Shown piece after piece: positions 47,837 to 60,639 of a stretch of 64,000 nucleotides of DNA. The DNA lies in the NCBI RefSeq assembly GCF_949987515.2, contig NC_082694.2, positions 64,044,080 through 64,108,079 of the forward strand, given 5' to 3'. How positions within the stretch are numbered: the stretch's first letter is position 1; each line of letters starts with the position of its first letter. The position numbers and the translations under genes are program-made. Source of the stretch: Delphinus delphis (lineage: Eukaryota > Chordata > Mammalia > Artiodactyla > Delphinidae). The notes under the pieces are model-generated. The model had not been told where the DNA came from, ran no database searches, and saw only the letters and a program-made list of their open reading frames with translations.

Positions 47837-50800
47837 TTACAGAAACAAGGTTCCTAAGAAGCAAGAAAAGGTGACAGGGTAAAGTTGTAGATGATGCAGT
47901 CCATATGACACACCCTAGGTGGCGCCATCAGTCTAGGATAGCCTGGTTGCCTTTCAGAGGGAGCCGGACTATACAACTGAGCGTGCAGACTGCAACTGGT
48001 CACTTCACGATATGGATCCTTTTTAAGTCAGTAACAGAAGTATGTTATAGTACATATATCTGTCACAAGTTTCACTCTAAAGGTTCACATTTTATCACCC
48101 AGAAAAAGTGGAAATGCTTCTGGATAATGACTACTAATCTCTCATACATCCTATTAACACAGTATTTCCTAATATTTGTTCTACATTAATTCTCCAAATT
48201 GCCTGACTTGCCAAGATATATAATCAGTTTAATTAAAAGAATTACCACATTCCCACCTGTTGGTTTTGTCATTTTAGCGCAATAACTGGAAACATCCAAA
48301 AAGCTTCCTTTATCCTTCATCTGTACTCCCATTTCATTGACTATGATAAGTTCCATTCCCATGTCCTGTGATTCTGGTTTACTGTTTCCTCCACTAGAAT
48401 GTTTCAGCCCTGAGGACAGTCTCACTTATTTATCTTTGTATCTCCTGCACCTGACACAAATTAACTGCTCAATTAACGTTGAATAAATAGTGTTAAAACA
48501 GTCAGAATATAGGAGAAGACAAAATTAACAGGTAAAATGAAAACGTAATTATCCTATCTCAAGACCACAGGAGGGTAAAAACACCACCTTACCGAACTGA
48601 CTATACATAAGTCCAGTTTAGTGATGATTAACTACTTGCAAATTTCGACTTTTAAAAATAAGTACTAAAGATTTTCATTAAAATTAACTCACTCACCTTT
48701 GATTAAACTGTGACTATAAAATCTGATTAGATTATAAACATTTTGTTTTCCTTTGAACTAAAAATAATTATCTAAAGATTTATTGCTCCCCCAATTTTTC
48801 TTCAAATAGTTATTTCCACAATTATGCATCCCACAGTAAAGATACATGTACTCAAAGTGAGCTTGACCTTAACAACAGTGCTCCTGGTCACATCACTAGT
48901 ATTCATCTTTCTCTCTAACAGCTTGGTTAATTTTAGGCAACTAATTGCTTCAAAATTCAGGTCTGCAGGCCTGTGTAAGTGTATGACTGCTTCATTAAAA
49001 CTCTGTTGACTGCCCTGCAGAGGTCAAAAATGCAGCCTTTCCACTTCCTTGAGAGAAAATGTTGGTTGTGTTCCCACCACTTAACATCAGTTATGTGACC
49101 AATTCCAAGTTCATGATGTTATGACAGGGGTTATCACATTTCATGATGAATGAACAGACTCAATCATCTCAAGTATCCAGTTACACATAAATGTCTCCAA
49201 AATGTATACATCTAGATGGGACCTTCCCAGTTCCACTAATTTGCAACTAACTGCATACTGGGCATCTACACCCAAATGAACATCCTCCTGCAGGCAAACT
49301 CAGCTGCAAAACATCCAACAATGAATTCATCAGCTTCACCTCCTTCTGGGTTCCCCTTAGCAGTGAACTGGTACCTCACTGCCCACATCCACCAAAAATC
49401 AAGTTTGAAAAGAATACACAATTTATCGGTATTACCTATATTACAGTTTCAACAGTTTTTAAACATTATCTCTGAGAGTAAAACTCAGGAATAACCATGC
49501 CTTCCTAAAACCAGATAAGCAAGTGGAAGAAACTCTGAATCACCCTTCATAATTCTTTGGGATACAAGCAAAGGTAAGCTCTAAAACAAGAACTTTCACC
49601 TAGCAATGCAGAACCATTCCAAGTGGGAAGAAGAATTGTGGCCTGGCTATTGGTTTGGGATTCTTACATGGGACATCCGCTTAAGCCAAGTGATCTTCTT
49701 AAACTAGTCATGGCTGATTCTGCCCTCTTTCAAGACCGACAGCTTGCCCTCCCTGTGTAACAGGGAGCAATGCACCTCCCTATCGCTACCAGTTCATCTC
49801 CACTGGCAGAGCAGAGACAAACAAATCTCTCCCAGCTACCCATAGTCAAAATATACACAACCTCCACCGTAGGCTTGATACGCCTTTTTCTTTTTTTTTT
49901 TTTTAACTGTGAGTGTACTGGCTTAGAGTACCAGTAATCATTGCAACAACTCAGAGGTTTAATATGTTACCAAGAAATCAGAAAACGTTTAGTTGCCTAA
50001 TTCTGCTCACTAAAAATTCAATCGCTGAACATATGTAATAACCTGAAAAAAGATGGCCCAATGTCCAGCAAAATGAGCACGTGTATATTAGAAAAAACGA
50101 CCTTTAGAAGGATTTGCTTCCTAAAGCAAATCACTTGAAAGCACCTGGAAATGACTTTTTATCAGAATACCATCCTATTCTAAGAAGTATGGCTTATATC
50201 ACTTGCTTAGAGTATTAAGTTTAATAAGCCCCATTGAATAAAACACAACACCTAGTAAAATCAGTAAATTGGTAACAGGCAGCTGGATAACTTCAAAGTC
50301 AGATGTGGGTTCAAACACACATCAGACCATTTTAATGGTACAATTTTACAGTCCATCATTCTTGCGTCTTGCCAAGGTGGGAAGGAATTTTTCATAAACG
50401 TAATTCCAGTATAATATTCATAGCTGAATAATGTCAATTTTTTGATGGGACCAAATGTTTTTTGCAGCTATCTCAGGATAATTTAAAGTTATACTAATAG
50501 CTTCACTGCACTTCAAATTTTAAAGTTGAAAGATCACAAGGCAAGTTAATTAGTAAGAAATCAAAATATATACCTAATATTTACTTTTATTTCAGAAGTC
50601 AGCTCTCTCCAGCCCTTACCCGTTACTTGAAATTCTACTGCCTGAAAGAAATGGGAGACTAATGAGAAGAAAATGGTAGCTAAAAAATAAAATCATTTTT
50701 TGCCCTTGGGCACATCAGACCTGATTTGCAGCCACGATTACTCTTGATCAATTCTTATATGTTAATGAAGTACCAACTTATTTAAATATTTAGTTCAGGA

Positions 50801-51454
50801 CAGCATATTGTATGTTAAATCTACTTTTTGAAGTCCTGTGAAGTCAAGCATAATTGATGTCTCAGCTGCCAGTTTCAGATCACCTGCATCTTGACTTCAG
50901 ACCATTAGCTCACTATAGGAATAAAAGGTGCACTCCATTACTTCTTGACCACCGAGAAATAATGGAAAAAGTGGCAACAACTTATCTATTACTGTACAAC
51001 TTACCAAGTACTTTCACATATCTTGGCTCACAACATTGAACTCAGCAAAAACGGACAACTGATGTTTTGGAGCAAATTTGGAGACTGAATCAGATTTAAT
51101 TATTTCAAAACTTCCAAAAACACTAAATTAAAAAGGCGACATAAAGAAAAAAGAAATGTAAAGTCCACTTCCTCAAAAAGCTTGGCAATTCTCCTAATAC
51201 CCTGACTTTGGCACAACAGGAAAACTTAGAAAAAGGGAGTGATTTCCTGTTTGAACGCAATACTGAAAAGGAACACAAAATTGATTCGACTCCCACTGGT
51301 TATTTCTGAGATTATCGAAGCATAAGCGCACAGCAGTACTTCACGGTTAAGGAATAATCTGTTGAGATGTACCTGATACACAGAAAAACCACCATGACAC
51401 CAGTCAATGATTAAATCAAGAATGAGGAAAGACTAGTGATTACAGCTTTTCTGC
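47837..51454. other. Non-coding DNA with L2 fragments
   Basis: 48380-48490 reads as an L2 3' end ('tttatctttgtatctcctgc', 'gctcaattaacgttgaataa'). 49210-49410 may be an L2 3'-UTR relic. The remaining sequence is AT-rich and unassigned. Confidence 0.45.
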
Positions 51455-51665
51455 CTGGTGAAACTATTTCTCTAATTTCTTCCTCCTACCTCTGTGCACT
51501 TTCCCATCTGCCATTCTCTCCTCAACCCACTGCAATCAGAGAATACCTCATCTCTCCACAACCACTCCCCTGGCCAGTACCAACAAGGCACATCATTGCC
51601 AATTCCAACACCATTTTTAGTCGTCATGTTGCCCCCTCTGTGTTGACACTAGTGTTGATCACTAA
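51455..51665 (+). mobile_element. Possible LINE-2 fragment
   Basis: Pyrimidine-rich sequence with the style of L2 3' regions ('cttcctcctacctctgtgca', 'cactcccctggccagtacca'). Weakly supported. Confidence 0.35.
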
Positions 51666-51689
51666 AATGTCTCTGAATCACCAATCTTT

Positions 51690-52045
51690 GGACACATAAT
51701 AAGAGTACATGTCCTCACTCCCTTTGAGGTGAGGCAGGCCCTATGATATCACTTATGCCAATGAAATGTGAAAGGAAAGAACATGGGCTGAAATTTTGAA
51801 AGCTAATGCCTGGGTCTCCCTAACTTTTCCCCTCTGCCATGGCAACAAGCAATGTGTCAGATAGTGAAAATTACCCAAGTTCTGTCAGCTTAGTTCCCTA
51901 ATTACCTCAATAGACATGGCCCAGGGGTGATTAAGTAACACAGAGCCCAAAGCAACCTATGATGGGTATTTGCATGAACCAGAAATAAATCTGTTATTTT
52001 TAAGTCCCGCAGATGAGTTGAGTTATATCATAACCTAGCCTATGC
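51690..52045 (+). mobile_element. MaLR-type solo LTR
   Basis: 'ctttgaggtgaggcaggccc', 'tatgccaatgaaatgtgaaa', 'gcatgaaccagaaataaatc' and the end 'catcataacctagcctatgc'-like sequence match an old MLT1-related LTR, plus strand. No internal region. Confidence 0.7.
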
Positions 52046-52162
52046 TTGAATTCTTTCCTCCTTTCCATTAGCTTGTGGGACCACACTCTTCTTCTTCTCT
52101 TGCCTTTACCACTGTTATTGGCCCTGCTCCAAAACCCACTAGTCAGCTCATCTCTCGGATGC

Positions 52163-52694
52163 TGTGCTAGGCAGCCTCAAAGATGGCCCCCAATGACCCC
52201 CACCTCCTGGTATTCAGGCTCTTGTGTAACCCCTCCCCTTGAGAGGGGGCAGACAGTGAATCATTTCAAGTCAATACAGCCAAAGTGATAGGATGTCACT
52301 TCTGATACTAATTTGGCTTCTATCTTGCTCACTCTGAAGGAAGTCAGCTAGTTACCAAGTTGTGAGTAAGGAGAGTTACCAGTAAGGAGAGGCCCAGTCA
52401 TGAAACAGGAAGGAGGCCTTAAGCCAACAGCCAGCAAGGAACCAAGACCTATCCAAAACCCCGAGTGACCTTGGAAGTGGATCCTGCCCCGTCAATCCTT
52501 CAGACAAGACCATGGCTTCGACCAACAGTTTGACTACAGCCTTACAAGGTTTTGAAACAGAGGTACCCAGTTAAGCTGCACCTGGAAACCTGACCTACAA
52601 AAATGGAGATAACATGTTTATTGTTTTAAATCCCTAAATAATGACGGCATCATTTGGGATAATTTTGTTATCTAACAATAGATAACTAATGCAG
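52163..52694 (+). mobile_element. MaLR/MLT1-like solo LTR
   Basis: Starts 'tgtgctaggcagcctcaaag' and continues 'atggcccccaatgaccccca', 'cctcctggtattcaggctct', 'gtgataggatgtcacttctg' and 'ccaacagccagcaaggaacc'. It ends 'ctaacaatagataactaatg'. Near-complete length and recognisable ends. No coding part. Confidence 0.78.
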
Positions 52695-52789
52695 ATTGAG
52701 GCATTTCTTTTTCCCCTACTCTCTATATAGGTAGGGCAATTTTATTCTTTTCTGTGGTATTAACTTCACAATGATCACTCCTGAATCTC

Positions 52790-53620
52790 TATTTTGAGCA
52801 CTGACCCCTTTCAAATGCCCTACTATATATTTCTGCCTGAAGGTCCACACATCTCTTCAACCTCCGCAACTGATACCTCCTCCACTCAACTGCTTTCTGT
52901 CCCTCGTAATCCATACGTCAAATGATGTCCAAGCCTTCCCCTTAGCACCCCAGCCAGAAACCTAAGAATCAGCCTGGATCGTCCCTCTCCCTTACCTCCT
53001 AAATCCAATTACCAAGCTTTACCAATTTAATTCAGGACCACAATACCTCCTTCCCAGGCATCTCCCTCTGCACCCCAATCTCTCACAATAATGGTCTTAG
53101 TCACTGTGACCTCTCTCAACAGCAAAGACTACACCCCTCTCCTGCTAACAATATTTCAAAGGTCTGAGATATGAAACTCCTGTCTCCGAGCCTGGAACCC
53201 AAAGCCTTTGATGATGAGCCTGGTCTTCTAACATTCCCACCAACTTCACGATCAAGTAACATTCGTAGTCCTCCCAACTCAGCCTACTCTGTCACGCTTC
53301 TGGTCCTGTGCACCCCTGCACCCTGTTTCATCTTAGCTCACACACTCACCTGCCCCAGGCTGCTGAGTGAACTCCTACCCAGCCTTCAAAACTACTCAGG
53401 CTCTACTTCTTCTCTAAAGCCTTTCCTGATAACCTCCCAAGAGTAAATTATTCCTCTGCTCACCTATCACTGTGCTTAGCAGATTGTACTCTAGTTATCT
53501 TTTTATATGCCTCTCTCCCTCTTTTGAGTCTCTCACCTGAGAACCTCTAGCATCTAGCACAGATCCCAGTCCACAATAGGATATAACAGTGTATTCGACA
53601 GAATTTTATTAGATAGCCTA
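52790..53620 (+). mobile_element. LINE-2 3' region
   Basis: Typical L2 phrases in order: 'ccagccagaaacctaagaat', 'cctggatcgtccctctccct', 'gcaaagactacacccctctc', 'tcaaaactactcaggctcta', 'aagcctttcctgataacctc' and 'gcatctagcacagatcccag'. About 830 bp of decayed ORF end and 3' UTR. Short open frames here (53171-53446) are remnants, not genes. Confidence 0.75.
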
Positions 53621-56213
53621 GGAACACTCCTCAGTGTTCAACTCAATAGTGGTTTGCGAATCAAAAGGATCAAACATATAAGAAACCACCTTCAACCTTC
53701 GTAAAAACCCGAAATCCCAACCCTGTGCTCAGGCACCCCTCTGCCGCCTCTTTCGCTATTATCCCTAAGCTTCTGTCCCATCCTGTCCTCTGCCCCCAGA
53801 GTCTTTCCGAAAATTTCACTCAATGTGATGCTCCACCTGCCAGAGCACAGAACAATTCAGATGTTTCTATTAAGGCAAAAAAAAAAAAATTTATTTCTCC
53901 CTTTTCAGTATTTTTAAAACCTGCACACAAAGTCCTACTTAAGATATGTTAAGGATACCTAAAATAAGGTGTATCAACCACTCAGTCTTTGCTCCTGTTA
54001 TCTAGCTAGTTCTTAAAGTAATTCCTAACAGGCAGGTGGGACTACAGGCAGAGGTCCTCAACTTTGGCCGTAAGGAATTTTGGCAAAATATTCACTCCTC
54101 GGGCTCTACCCAGACCTGTGGAACCCACCGTGGAAGTACAGTCCAATCAGGTATATTTAAATAAGAGTCCACAGGTGTTTCTGATGCATAGCAAGGATGT
54201 GAACCATTGCTTTATAGCATCTCTCATTCAACCTAGTAATTAGATAATGAGGGGAAACCCAGAGAAACGAATTGTCTGTGTCAAGATCTTAGAGCTACTG
54301 GCCAGCCCAGAGTTCTGATCTGGTTCCCCGACCACTATACAGGTGTAATTCCCCCAAACCACACTGCCTTTGCTACTGGGGCCTGCTGTGAGCTAACACC
54401 ACAAGGGAGACACAGGAGGAAGGTACAGCCCTGCCTTCAAGGATCTGCTTGCAAGAAATCTATAAATTAGGAGTGAAGGAGCCAGTTGGAACATGTTTCT
54501 TCCATGAGCTGTAAGAATAAACCGAAGACTGGAACAGAGGCTCTGCTTCTTGTAAATTAGGTGTGGTCCTCAGGCTCTGGGGAAGTTCCCAATGCAGGCT
54601 AGCAAGTCTAGGCATTCTCTTGGCACAAAACTACTCAACGGTGAAGAGGTATCCACTTAGGTGGGGAACTGGGCAGGCATCAATTAAAGGGCCTCTTTAA
54701 GCAAATCCCGGCCACACTGGAAGTGAGCATCTGTGGCCACCAGCCACAGCTAGCCACCCACCGCCTAAAACAAGCTAAGAGGTTCCATCTTCCCAGACAG
54801 GCACGCCGCCCCAGTTTATTTTAGCCTTCACTTCGGGCCATAGTCACCTTGCCGTGGCCCTAAGCAAACGATCCTTGTCAGGGCAATAACCAAAGCCAGA
54901 CAGAGAAATGACAAACTATTCCAACCAACTTTTCAAAGAGAGGAGAAAAAAAAAGATATTTCTGAGTTTATATTTTGTGGGCAGCTGGAAAAAAAAATAA
55001 ATCTACCAAATACCAACACTTCTCCAAAAGTTTTCTTGCCAGGACCATGATGACTGGTGTTAAGAATGCAAGTTTCCGGCAGAGAGAATATGACACATCA
55101 CTGAGTCAAAGGCAGGTCCAGCCCCGGCTGAAAATCTTTGTCAGAACTGGGTTATGCTTTCACCATAAGAAGTTTAAAATGAGAGCAAAGGTGAAGTCCC
55201 ATCAATGACTCATTTTCCCACACGCTGTGCTCACCTTTCAACATGATCAATAGACCAAGTTTTCCATGACCTTCCTTTGGGTGGCAAGCTGTTTCCGGCA
55301 TTTTGGAGGGTAGTGGCTCAGATTCTGAGTATGTCTCCAGCACTGTGCCGACCTATTCCCCACCAGGAACCCAGAGCAATTAAGACTGCACAAAACAGTA
55401 ACGACAGTAAAAATCTGTGGACAAGAAAGAGGGAACTAAGAGGCAAATGGTGCAAGTACACTGTATTCATTCTTCTCCAACTTTTAAGAGAAGACTGGTC
55501 TATAAGCTGACGTCTGTGCTGTGGGCACCTAAAGCTATGACACTTGAGAATAATCAATCCTGATCCAGGACTTCCAGACTATTGCACGTGTGCATACGCT
55601 CTCACACACACGCTCCCTCCCTCTCCCTGGGTTTCAAGGGCAGCAGAATCACAGTTACCTGCTTCCTCTTCCCTCTTCTCCCCAGGGAAGCCTAAGGAAA
55701 CAGCAGGAATGCTGGGGCAAGCAGTTGCGACTTTCTAGGAGGTGACACCATCCTCCAGCCCAAAAGGGACTGTCCAGAGCGAATGGCAGGCATGGGTGCT
55801 GACCCATGGAGGTTGGGAGCTGCGGGATTAGAGGGGTGTTTCCATCAACAGGAGGAGGAGGAAGAGCCCTCGGTGGACCGGCAGGAGGGAATCAGTGCAC
55901 AGAGCCCGCAGCCTCCTTCCCCTCCTCAGTTCAAACGGTCAGAAACCAGGCCTTGAGTGGGGCCATCCTCCCAGGGCAGCAGGGATACCTCACAAGTAAA
56001 CAGGGAGAAGGATCCATCTTGAACCATCCTGTTCTGTGCTCTGCCCTGAACACAGTTCAAAGGCAAGAGTAAAATTGAAGTTAGCGTAACTTCTAGAGCA
56101 AAACGACCTCAGCCTCAGAATTTCCTTCACATTGGTTTCTGAAATAGATCTTCCTCAGAACAGAAAACCATTCATTCCCTGTATATGGACAGTTAGAAAA
56201 AGTGAACACTGAT
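53621..56213. other. Non-coding DNA with small repeat relics
   Basis: 54048-54215 looks like a small non-autonomous hAT element ('ggtcctcaactttggcc' .. 'gtgtttctgatgcatagcaa' .. 'gtgaaccattgc'). 54220-54345 looks like antisense MIR ('aatgaggggaaacccagaga', 'cagagttctgatctggttcc'). 55600-56060 is GC-richer but has no exon that I can support. Confidence 0.5.
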
Positions 56214-56459
56214 ATAAATCACAGGTTAGCAAACATTTTCGAATAAAGGCCATAGAGTAAATATTTGAGCCTATGGGCCAAGAAGTAATAAAGGATATTA
56301 TACTTAAACAACAAAAGAAAACCTCCCACAAATTTGACAAAACTTGAAAAATATAGGACAATTATTTGTAATATAAACCTCCTAATGTGAAGAATATCCT
56401 ATTTGGGGGATGACAATTTGCTTAACTGGGGTTCAAAGTCAGTGCCCCTTATCAAAATC

Positions 56460-58150
56460 AACTGTGAATGTTAATCTGTCAATGCTCATCTGTAATGCAA
56501 TTCTACATATTTCATCTCTGAAATGTCTTTTCACGCTTACAGGCAATACCAAATACTTATATCCATGAGCAGAGGGTTTTAGTTAAGTATATTCATCATG
56601 TGGGTGGCATTTAAGAAATTCGGTTAAATGCTTCTCTTGATATTTTCCTTTTAGTGTGTCATTAGATTGCAGATTCTTCACTTCCAATTGAAATTAGGTG
56701 GAAGTTCCTGATTTTCACAGTTAAATGGATTTTGAAATATGGAAACTTCCTTTGTCCTTGCACTGAGGTCTGAAAAGCAGTACTGGTACTTAGTTTAAGA
56801 AAATGTATTTGCTACAACCTTGTTTGGGAACAGAGATCTCTTCATTTTTGACAGCACAGGAAATACATAAAGCAGCTTGACATTACTAGTGAGACGACAA
56901 CCAGTATTGTTTGACTAAATGACAACTTCAATATTAAGTTTCACCTATAAGTGTTGTTTTGCCTTGTAGTTTTATGTTGAATTCACCATCAACTCTTCAG
57001 TGAAAGCTTAACGTCCAAAGCCATTCAATGTTCAATAATGGTGGCTAAAGGCAATTCTTCCTTTTAAGAATTTTCACCTCAGCCTGGGCTTAAAGATTTT
57101 TGCGAAGAACACACACACACTTGTACCACTATCAGGCCATCAAACTGTTTGTGCAGTAAGGCAAATGAGGATATACAGGTTCTGTTTGACAAAAATTCAT
57201 AGTTGACCAACATGAACCTAAGAGAACAAATGAAGTTTACTAGCATCACTTGTTCAATAGCACAAGACAAATTCAAGTATCTGCAAAGTCCTGGTGATGA
57301 AAACAGCGAAAGGCTTTACATACCTTACATCTCCACGAGCTTTGTAGATTTATCCAACTAAGGCTTTCTCTGCTTTACATGTACTGGGTTGGCCAAAAAC
57401 TTTGTTCTGGTTTTCCATAACATCAAGACCCGAACGAACTTTTTAGCCAACCCAATGTTGTTATCATCATCGATCCTAAACCACCTTAGCAGATTCCACT
57501 TCAAACTGTACTGAATTCATATTCTGATTTTTTTTTTGAAAATCTTATGTTCTATACAGATTATTCAAAGAGGCTAACTTTTCTGTCACTTCAAACTCTG
57601 TGCTGACCCCTCAGGAAAACAGCAACTGAGTGGCACTGGTACTATTTGTCAACTCAGGAGCCAAGGAAAACCAGCCCAAAGCCATTTGCCTTGTTAATTA
57701 GCTACTGACATTGAGCCCAAAGTCCTCAACTCCTTTAGCAACAGTTCTCTCCTCAAGACTAATAGTTTGAACGATTTTGTTCTCTCTGAACACATTTCTT
57801 CAGCTGCTGCAATAAAACATGTTTTCATTAACTCACCGTCAAACAGCTTTTCTGGCTTGGCTAACACAAGCCACTTGGAAACTTACACCGGCTGCACCTC
57901 ATTTTCAGTTTTGATTTTGGGGAAGAAACTGCTGTTATGAGATACTTGGTTTTAAGTTTTCCCATTTTTTACTGTCACTTTCCTGTGAGTTGGGCATATT
58001 GTAATGAGTGCTTAATCTGCTGATGGAGATGTATCTTCTTCTAGGGCAGTTATCTTGTCGGCATGTAATCAATAAGATGCTTTGCCACCTCACCAGTAAT
58101 AAAGTAACCTACACTCCACTGGGCCTTTGAAGCACACCACTCACAGCCAG
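56460..58150 (-). pseudogene. Decayed hAT (Charlie-like) transposase
   Basis: In several shifted minus-strand frames the sequence recalls hAT transposases. At 57079-57276 the frame MNLSCAIEQVMLVNFICSLR aligns with the region after the catalytic LDES-TD motif. Around 56560-56700 a stretch like LQLEV..LQ.NDTLKGKYQEK is followed near 56480-56500 by a one-base-deleted version of the C-terminal 'ALTDEHL' dimerisation motif. Numerous stops, frameshifts and the MITE insertion rule out function. This is family-level recognition by eye. Confidence 0.65.
57382..57458. mobile_element. Mariner-type MITE nested in the Charlie element
   Basis: A ~73-bp near-palindrome: 'ctgggttggccaaaaacttt' at the left and 'gaactttttagccaacccaa' at the right are imperfect inverted repeats, separated by a short loop ('ccataacatcaag'). 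A TA precedes it at 57382-57383, as expected for TA target duplication. The right side has TG. It resembles the bovine/cetacean mariner MITEs as I recall them. Confidence 0.82.
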
Positions 58151-58570
58151 CTTTTCTCCTCTCTCCTTGTTTTGACGTCAAGGATATGCACTGATAAATA
58201 AAGTGTCACTGTAAAGCAATACACATGGCAGTGAACACTGTCGAGTGAGAACTTCATCACTGATTTGCAGTGCACAGAGCGGCAGTGCTAGGTGACAAGG
58301 GTGCTCTACACAGCCTCTGTCACAACTCCTCAACTTTGCTGTTGCAGCGAGAAAGCAGCTATAGACAATATATAAACAAATGAGCATGCTGTGCTCCAGG
58401 AACACTTTACTTCTGGCAAACCTTGTGAAACTTGAGTTTCATAAATTTTTACATTATATGTCATAAAACGTTACTCTTTTGATTTTTCAGTCACTTTAAA
58501 ATGAAAAAACATTCTTAAAGGCAGTACAAAAACAGGAACTAGCCATTGATTTACACCAATGGATTTGGAT

Positions 58571-60183
58571 CCATCAGCAAGGTTACGTCATCATCATACT
58601 CTTACCCTTTCCGTCTGAGGAAGGTGGACAGAAGGGAGAGTGCCACTGGGTCCGTGAGGGAGTAGACATAATGACAATATAGAATGAAGAAAAGAGGGGG
58701 ATTAGAGATGCCACAGATAAACCTTGTCCATTTCATAGTTTTGCTCAGGTCCAGTCAATTTGCCTTCAGAGAAATTGCGAATGACGAGATCCCTGATGCC
58801 TGATTACAGGTCTGGTTGTTATTACAGTAACCATCAACATCTATGGACTAACATCCCAGGCAATGACCTTGGAGTTTTACATTTAAATCCTCTCTGTACA
58901 GTTATGACATTGGTGATATTATTCCCCAATGAGAAAACTAAAGTTCAGACAGGTTACATGATTTCCCACCAGTCCTACTACTGGTAAATAGCAGAGCAAA
59001 AGTATGAACTCTGTGGCCTGTCTGATCCTTAACACTGCTGTGGACAGCCTGAGTAGGGCACCTGGGCTGTCAGGGAAGTGAGCTCAAGGAAAGAGCAAAT
59101 GAGACCAGGAAAAAAAAAAATCAGTCCTTTAGCAAAGAATGGCCCCTCTAACTGGGAAAGTCATTATCTTTGACCAAAACTGAGGCTTACTAGGGGCAGA
59201 CATGGTTCAAAGAAGAGAGGAATTCGGTTCTCATCAAGCCAGCCACACTCTGTGAAAGCAGGTATAGAACAGCACAGCCTCGTCACCTCCTCCTGGTAAG
59301 AAAGGCAAGTGTGTAGGTCCCATGCAGAGGCACCTGTCTTTGGATGAGCATGGTTTCCATCCCTCCTGGGTGACTGCTCCAGGGTCATGGGCAGTAGAAG
59401 AGGGAGGGGAAAGTGTTTATCCAACCTGACTCCTCCCCCATCCCATTCCTGGCCTCTTCCATCTTCCTTAACAGACTGGCCTGGGAACCTGCCAATAAGA
59501 TAAAGATGAGTACCCAAATCTCCCCAGTAGCTCCACCTGGATGGATGAAGGAAGACTTGGTTAGAATGCTAGAACTTATTAAGGAAAACTATCATAGGTC
59601 ATTAATACCTTAATGTTAGTTTTCTAAACTTTTATCAAATTTCTAGCTGCCCTAGGTACTTAGAAAAGAGAAATATTAATGGTTGCGGGGAGAGTGAACA
59701 GGTTGGGGAAGTACATAAAAAGGTGCAATTTGATCTAGTTTGATGTATGCTTCGAAAAAGAAGTAGGATTTGGAGAGACAGAAGGAACACATGACAACAT
59801 GCCAAGGAAGAAAACTGTCCTAAGTCAGAATGAGGCTAAGCGCTAGGGTCACAGATGGAAAGTATGAAAAATGATGCTGGAGAAACAAAGTGCTGGAGAA
59901 ACAAAGTGGGCTTAAGGCAGTCAGAGTAACATGAATTTAAGACTACAGGAACTAGGGCCCCAAAGAGGAGGGAAATATTTCAGAACAAGGTCTGGGGAGC
60001 TATCAAATGTAGCATCTGTAAAAGAGATAGATCCAGTTGAAGGGGTTAGAATCAGAGAAACCAGAAAAAACCTATCGTGGTAGTTAGGAGAAACATTGTC
60101 TCTCTTGCTTCTGCAAGTCTTCTATCAGCTTTTGTTCTGGATGATCTTTTCGAGGATTCTGGACAGCCCACAGACTTGGAAGA
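58571..60183. other. Non-coding DNA with one MIR
   Basis: 58880-59040 reads as antisense MIR ('attccccaatgagaaaacta', 'ggtaaatagcagagcaaaag'). A 16-bp tandem duplication 'gctggagaaacaaagt' is at 59876-59907. The 117-codon frame at 59164-59517 (minus) has no recognisable domain. Confidence 0.5.
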
Positions 60184-60188
60184 CAATG

Positions 60189-60320
60189 TCTCCCTCTGGG
60201 GCAAAGGGCTGATTTGTTTTCTGTCCAGGAAAATGAAAAGAACATCTCCCTCTGGGGCAAAGGACTGATTTGTTTTCTGTCCAGGAAAATGAAAAGAACA
60301 TCTCCCTCTGGGGCAAAGAT
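60189..60320. repeat. Minisatellite, 56-bp period, ~2.3 copies
   Basis: 'tctccctctggggcaaag' starts at 60189, 60245 and 60301. The intervening 'ctgatttgttttctgtccag' and 'gaaaatgaaaagaacatctc' are identical in the two full units apart from one or two bases. Because 56 is not a multiple of three, translated frames rotate between units. Confidence 0.96.
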
Positions 60321-60639
60321 GAGGCAAGGTTTGCTAGAGCTTCTTGTAGAGAATGGGATTTTCTGAGCTCAGGGTTCCCTGCCTGTGACACAAACCCACT
60401 AAGTCAGTAGCATCCACCTGGACATTTCCCAGTGGGACTTGGGGGCTATGGGGAATCAATGTGAACATGAAAGTACTGCCACCTGCTAGGTTGTGAGTAA
60501 TAACGTCCTCTGTCTGACTTAGGATTCTTGTGTCTTCCATCAGCATCCATGAAACTGTGGGAGGGTAACTTGTTAGCTTGTGATCGGGATAAAATCTCAA
60601 ACTCCTCAGTTCTTGAAAAACCACCACCAGACTGGTGTC
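60321..60639. other. Non-coding DNA
   Basis: Unassigned sequence between the minisatellite and the old LINE-1. Confidence 0.5.

Larger units (their letters stand above)
56222..58570 (-). mobile_element. Fossil autonomous hAT/Charlie-type DNA transposon (~2.35 kb)
   Basis: The left end 'caggttagcaaacattttcg' and following 'ggccatagagtaaatatttg' match the 'caggggtcggcaaact' terminal-repeat type. The right end region (58290-58560: 'cacaactcctcaactttgct', 'atgagcatgctgtgctccag', 'cattcttaaaggcagtacaa') matches the other half of the same short family seen at 8459-8693. Between them on the minus strand lies decayed hAT transposase. The right terminus is approximate, and no 8-bp target duplication could be confirmed. 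A mariner MITE is nested at 57384-57456. Confidence 0.72.

Noticed and set aside
59164..59517. 117-codon minus-strand open frame in non-repeat DNA
   Set aside because: No recognisable domain, no convincing splice sites, and composition typical of chance frames.
60052..60391. Repeated peptide in overlapping minus-strand frames, suggesting a repeat protein
   Set aside because: It comes from the 56-bp minisatellite. The period is not a multiple of three, so no continuous protein repeat results.
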